Shown here piece by piece: positions 59,236 to 64,000 of a stretch of DNA of 64,000 bases. Under the pieces are notes generated by a model, which worked only from the letters and a program-made list of their open reading frames with translations, ran no database searches and was not told where the DNA came from. The position numbers were made by a program, and so were the translations under genes. How positions within the stretch are numbered: position 1 is the stretch's first letter; the number at the start of each line of letters is the position of its first letter. The stretch comes from Thysanoteuthis rhombus (taxonomy: Eukaryota > Mollusca > Cephalopoda > Oegopsida > Thysanoteuthidae). Where the stretch lies: positions 37,696,391-37,760,390 of the forward strand of contig OY735222.1 in assembly GCA_963457665.1 (NCBI GenBank), given 5' to 3'.

Positions 59236-59966
59236 ATGTATGTTAACAAGTCCGGTCCTATGCACTGTCTTTGAATCACTTTGGGGAATACCAGCATATA
59301 CAATGTTAACCATCATATAGTCTTTGAAGCATTTTTAGGGCTTTCCTCGGTTTCTCTTGCTATAGCAGGCTTTGCCTAGAGAAACTGCTGGGGGATTCTG
59401 ATATCATCTATTTGGATGATATACCCTGTCCATCGAAGCTGGGCTTTTATAGATGGTGGCTTTGATGATCATGATCTCTGCTTTGTCCAGAATCACTAGG
59501 TTTCATCCAGTCTTTGAAGCATTTTTTGGGCTTTCCTCGGTTTCTCTTACCCATGGTAGACTTAGCCGAGAGGAGCTGCTTGAGGATTCTGAAATCCTCC
59601 ATTTGGATGATATACCCTGTCCATCGAAGCTGGGCATTTATAGATGATGGCTTTGATGATTATGATTTCTACTCTGTCCAGAATTGCTAGGTTTGTGACC
59701 ATATCCTACCACATAGTGTGCATGTTAACTGGTCTGGTCCTGTGCATGTTCCTTGAATGGCTCTGGGGGTTATCAGCATATACAATGTCGACTTTCATAC
59801 AGTCTTTGAAGCATTTTTGTGGCTTTCTTCGGTTTCTCTCACCCAGGTAATTTGCCGAGAGGAGTTACTTTAAGATTCTGAAGTCATCCATTTGGATGAC
59901 ATACTCTGTCCATTGAAGTTAGGCTTTTAAAGATGATGGCTTTGATGATTATGGTCTCTGCTCTGA
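59236..59966 (-). mobile_element. Three tandem copies of a LINE ORF2 C-terminus
   Basis: The minus strand of the central copy encodes QLRWTGYIIQMEDFRILKQL, then GKRNRGKPKKCFKD. This is the C-terminal block of many invertebrate non-LTR retrotransposons (LRWxGHVxRMxDxRxPKQLL...GKRxRGRPxxRFKD). Copies lie at about 59236-59500, 59505-59700 and 59718-59966. The first and third also share a segment with GGTCCTRTGCA and CAGCATATACAATGT. All are broken. Similarity between copies is moderate, so the duplication is old. Confidence 0.75.
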
Positions 59967-60223
59967 ATTTAGCAATGAGAATTGCTGTTCACTCTTATGA
60001 GAAAAGTCTCCTTGCAATGTCCAGGTTCTACAGCCTCTACCCCAATTTCCAAATCACATTTCCTTATATGGCTTAAAGATAACCTATCAGAAAACTTGTT
60101 TGTGCCCATGTCCCACCACCCTATGCGAAGGATTAGGCACAGACTACGCTTGTAGTAGCACTCCAGCATCATCTTGATAAGTCTCCTCGCAATGTCCAGG
60201 TCCCACAGCCACAGTGGAAACAA
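59967..60223 (-). mobile_element. Probable LINE segment upstream of the C-terminal copies
   Basis: The minus strand is open for 84 codons and includes LECYYKRSLCLILRIGWWDM then GTNKFSDR. This resembles the LERxxxRxLRxILxIxWxDxxTNxEVLxR segment that precedes the RWxGHVxRM block in LINEs, so it is in the right order. A ~35-bp piece around CGCAATGTCCAGGT is duplicated at 59998-60030 and 60185-60215. Confidence 0.5.
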
Positions 60224-61390
60224 CCATCTTGTTAACTTTCAACTTAGTTGACAACTGGATGTTATGCTTGTTCAGTTCTCAAAATCGCAATCGGCAAAGT
60301 CACAAAAGTCTTTTAGCTGCATCACTCAAATTATTGAAGCGATTAGTCAACTAATTGGATTATGGCTTTCATAAAATGAAGAAAAAAAAATTTGAAAAAC
60401 ATTTGTGACAACTTTTATTTTTAATGGTACACAGAGCACTACCAGAAAATATCTAACAATCACTTTCAGTTCATAAGAGTTCCTTGCTCTTTCACTGTCT
60501 ATATGTTGTATGAAGTGTTGAAAACACATGATGACTTGAGCAATAAAGTCGACAGCTAATATCATCATGAGCATAAGTGAATAGGGGTGCAACGATTAGA
60601 TGACTGATCATCGTACACCTATTTGGCTATACTCATTATGTTAATTTTCCTTTTATGAAATTGCCGGGAGGGAAAACTTGGAAGCATTACCTTCTCAAAA
60701 CCACTGAATGAATGAATTTATATATAGAATAACAAAAGTAAGAATGACATATCATAACCATTCATATTCTTTTCTACCTGACCCTTGGTAATCAATTCCC
60801 CAAAACTTGAGTATACTTTCTGGAGATTTTCCTTGAACCAAACAATATCCATTAAAAATTTTTTGGTTTTCTTCATGATGATTTTTTAATTTCTTTCTGC
60901 GAGTGATCATTTCCTTCCTTATTTCATGACCAGGGGGAAAATTTTTATAATGCTCTATGCACAGACACACTTACCTGTCCCCTCAATTTGTGGCTGAAAA
61001 ATTTCTGTCAGCAAACTTTTCCCTGCTCTGCCTATCAGTAATAGAAGCTAAAAATGGATGATTGTAGCCAACAAGCTGCTATTTGGTCATGTAGTCTAGC
61101 AGTGCACCTTATTGTTGCAGTGGCCTGCTGTTCACCGTTATGTTTTATTGCATTTTGAAGTGTCTTGTTATAAGTACATTTGGGGATATGTATTACTATC
61201 AAACACTAACCCTAATAATGCTGCTATCTCGACAAACTTTTTTTTTTTTTCTTTTTTTTTTTTTTTTTCCATCTACTGGGTCAATACATTTTCTGATTGT
61301 ATTTGCTCTCAGATTTCAATACAAAACTTTTCCTGTTAAACACAATTATGGTATGTGCTAATCATTAATCATCCAAAGGGTTTCGTAGAG
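60224..61390. other. No recognised gene
   Basis: AT-rich, with a T-rich tract near 61237-61268. A minus-strand open piece at 60752-60970 (with RKEMITRRKKLKNHHEEN) is lysine-rich and unlike any family I know. Confidence 0.5.
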
Positions 61391-61680
61391 CAGTGCTTCT
61401 GAAACTATCCCAGTGTTATTCACCTGAGTCTTTATCACAAAAACGTCATTCACCTGTGACTAAATTTCCTTTTGTTTTTGATCTTTCTATCTTATTTTCC
61501 CTTGTATATAATTCTTAGTCATTCATTCTGAATTGTAAGCTTTTCTGGTCTTCCCTAAAAATTACTGTAAATTTGCAAAATATCACATTCCTTTGAAATT
61601 AGAAAATCCTAAATGGATAGAAAGAGAAAGCTACATGAAATTTCTAGCTCTATGTAACCACTTTGAAGGTGATGCCTTTT

Positions 61681-61713
<33 letters not shown>

Positions 61714-61782
61714 TCAGAAGTTATTCACCCCTCCAATTTCATTCACCCAAGGGTGAATTATTCACAAGTTGAAGAAGCCCTC
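61391..61782. mobile_element. hAT-like non-autonomous element
   Basis: The left end CAGTGCTTCTGAAACT and the reverse-complemented right end GAGGGCTTCTTCAACT are imperfect inverted repeats of the hAT CAGTGNTTCTCAAACT type. Both are followed by a TTATTCACC-type block. The interior holds a ~26-base T-run and no coding sequence. The flanking octamers agree at only 4 of 8 positions, so the target-site duplication is unproven. The similar string at 43384 may be a second, one-ended copy. Confidence 0.55.
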
Positions 61783-61836
61783 TCATCAATGGCTATCACA
61801 AAGTTATTTCTGTTTATGTGAAGAAAAGTGCTATAC

Positions 61837-61867
<31 letters not shown>

Positions 61868-64000
61868 TGTTTGTTCCGCTTGGGTTTTTTTTCTTTCTCC
61901 CCATTAGCCTGTGAACAATAAAACAGTACTGTTTATAATATTGTAAAGATTGTTAATAAACATTGAAATATCAACTGAATCATCTATGTGTCTTGTTTGC
62001 TCATTGAATATTAGGCAGATTGAGTCTGCCTTCAAAAATTGATCTGATGATTGGTTCTGTTTTAACCCTTCACTGCTTAACAAGCTAATTTTTCATACTT
62101 TGCATTGTACACTGGTAATTAGGTAATCTCTAAAATTCAATAATATTGAATATACTTGCAATCAAGTGCTGTCAAATATGAATGAATTTCATCATAAAGC
62201 AAGTTTCAGTTTATTTGGGGAGGGGTTAGAACAAAGCTGTAAATGACTAATTGAATAAATTTATAATCTAACATTTTGGATGGTTATGGTTTAAAATCGA
62301 TGAGTGATTATTAAAAAAAAACAAACTTTAAATATAATATAAAAATTACTGAATTTTAGCTTCAAAAACAATATTTGAGATCATTGTCTTGAGTTAATAG
62401 CTTGCTAATGAAAATAAATTAGCTTGAGTGATTAGTCAAAATTGATCTGATGATTGGGACTATTTTGACCAATCACTACTGAACAAGCTGATTTATTTTT
62501 TATTTTTTCACACCCAAATAATGTTACCTACCAATTTTGACCCTGATTTTATATTAAATTCCATGCATGGTTGACAAACTGTTGCGTTTTTAATAAAATT
62601 AATTTGAATAAAATGTTAGACTATTCAATCAATTAGTTATTTACAATCCCACACGAACAGAAGCTGGCTTAATGATGCAATTGTGCATTGTCATAGTTTT
62701 TCAAGTATACTCAGTACATTCAATATTACTGAATTCTAGGAAAAAATGAAAATTCTGATTGCATCTTACTCTGGTATCTCTGTAAAGTACAAAAATAAGT
62801 TGTCTTAGTTAAAACAGACCCGATCATCAATTCAATTTTTGAAAGACTCCTTGAACTTTGCTAAATATTTACAAACCTATCTCAATGCCACAGAGCGGTC
62901 CCTGTAAAATATGATGAAGCAATGGAGAAAGAAACTTAAAAAAAGGTCTTTTATACAGAGGAGATTAATTAATTTAGGGTTGTTCATTGATTAAAGCAAA
63001 TTCTACTAGAATCACACATCTTTATTTCCTCTCCCTTTGGTTTACTTCTTGTAATGAAAAGCGAAGGGAATGCAATTCAAGAAAACCTCTTCTGTGGGGA
63101 ATAAATAAAGGGTTACAGCTATTGATTTGAGCATTTTTAATGGTAATAAATATCTTTGCTTCACTTTCCATTGCTTCTTGTATTTTAAACATCTCTTAAC
63201 GAATTGCTTCATTCCTTTTGGAAAAAAAAAATCATTTCATTTAAAGTATATGGATTGTTATTTTATGCAAGAAGATAGTCCAGTATCTTCACTAGATTCC
63301 TGCACTGGTTTCTGTTCTCACGGTCACTCAACTCGGAGTGCCATTGGTGTCTTAAAATTTCAGTCATTTTGAATACCTAATCAAGTCTCATGGCCATTAC
63401 ATTTGTATGAATAAAGTTCATATCTTATAACCTTCAAAATATTTGATTCCCCAAGGTTTCTTAGAAAATGAGAACTCATTTCCATCCATTTGGGGGAGGG
63501 GCAAAAAGTGGATGTATTTAAACCAGGATAGCTACAACTGATTCCGAGACTGGTATACAAAGTAAATCATTTAAATATTTCTGGAAAAGTTTTCAACTGA
63601 TTAAACGAGAATTTTTATATATGTACATATATATTTGTCACATTTGGTGGCCTTGTGCCAGACGAAACCAAGCTTAATAAATACGGTAGATTCTAGTTAT
63701 TATAGCATCTTTGGATTTAAGAGCGACTTTAGAACAAATTTGCCATTGTAACAACTTGGAATTTATGCAAAGTGTATTAATGGTGAGAAACCAAAAATGA
63801 CTTTTGACTATCCTTCCACGTTGTAATGTCCCATGTTAGTTTAGATAACATTATTTGAAGCTGCTATCAGCAGACCAAGCATAGACATTAATAGCTTATG
63901 AGAACAATCAATGAACTTGGGATTCTCTGGGCATGGCCTGAGAGATGGGAGACAATTCTCAGGACACACATGCAAGCACTGGATGCCTCCCTAAGAACAA
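61783..64000. other. Right-end stretch with nested repeats, no gene recognised
   Basis: Between about 62033 and 62660 there are direct repeats (AATTGATCTGATGATTGG at 62036 and 62442) and an inverted pair (TAAATGACTAATTGAATAAA at about 62240 against TTCAATCAATTAGTTATTTA at about 62625). Together they suggest an unclassified repeat with internal duplications. A poly-T run lies at 61838-61862. GTGGCCTTGTGCCAGA (63647-63662) is the inverse of the 23339 signature. No coding segment was recognised. Confidence 0.45.

Overview
This is an AT-rich animal nuclear window with no prokaryotic or organellar character. Its long introns, frequent A/T homopolymers, GGGAGATAAC-type motifs and TGGCACAAGGCCA-type repeat tails make me think of a mollusc, probably a cephalopod. 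That is an inference from pattern memory, not a proven assignment.

Two protein genes are recognised with confidence, and they sit head to head. On the minus strand (about 14.5-22.8 kb) is the 5' part of NUDT21, the 25-kDa subunit of mRNA cleavage factor Im (CFIm25/CPSF5). Three exons encode 148 residues; the remaining ~100 residues expected from the family were not found in the 14.4 kb to the left and probably lie beyond the window. On the plus strand (26.4-33.0 kb) is a complete four-exon NTHL1, an endonuclease III-type DNA glycosylase of base excision repair. It has an intact helix-hairpin-helix, catalytic Lys and Asp, and a 4Fe-4S cysteine loop, plus an unusually long N-terminal extension. 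The start codons are 3.66 kb apart. A third plus-strand gene may begin at about 39.5-41.1 kb (two well-formed splice junctions sharing one open frame), but I cannot identify it.

The rest is intron and intergenic DNA full of decayed mobile elements: CR1-like LINE fragments inside NTHL1 introns; a SINE family whose tail matches a neighbouring LINE tail; a 5S-rRNA-derived element; several inverted-repeat (foldback/MITE) elements, one with good hAT-type ends; a relic of a BED-type hAT transposase abutting a Ty3/gypsy integrase relic (44.8-46.4 kb); a probable hAT C-terminal relic (46.8-47.6 kb); piggyBac fragments; and three copies of a LINE C-terminus (59.2-60.2 kb).

The most striking structure is a ~5 kb tandem array (53.3-58.3 kb) of about 15 units. 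Twelve are ~282-286 bp and three are ~521-529 bp; the long ones carry an extra ~240 bp encoding a piggyBac N-terminal fragment, apparently lost from the short ones between two poly-T tracts. Long poly-A runs dominate the plus strand left of about 22 kb and long poly-T runs dominate right of about 30 kb, so the polarity switches at the divergent gene pair. I found no CRISPR array, operon or clearly new molecular system.
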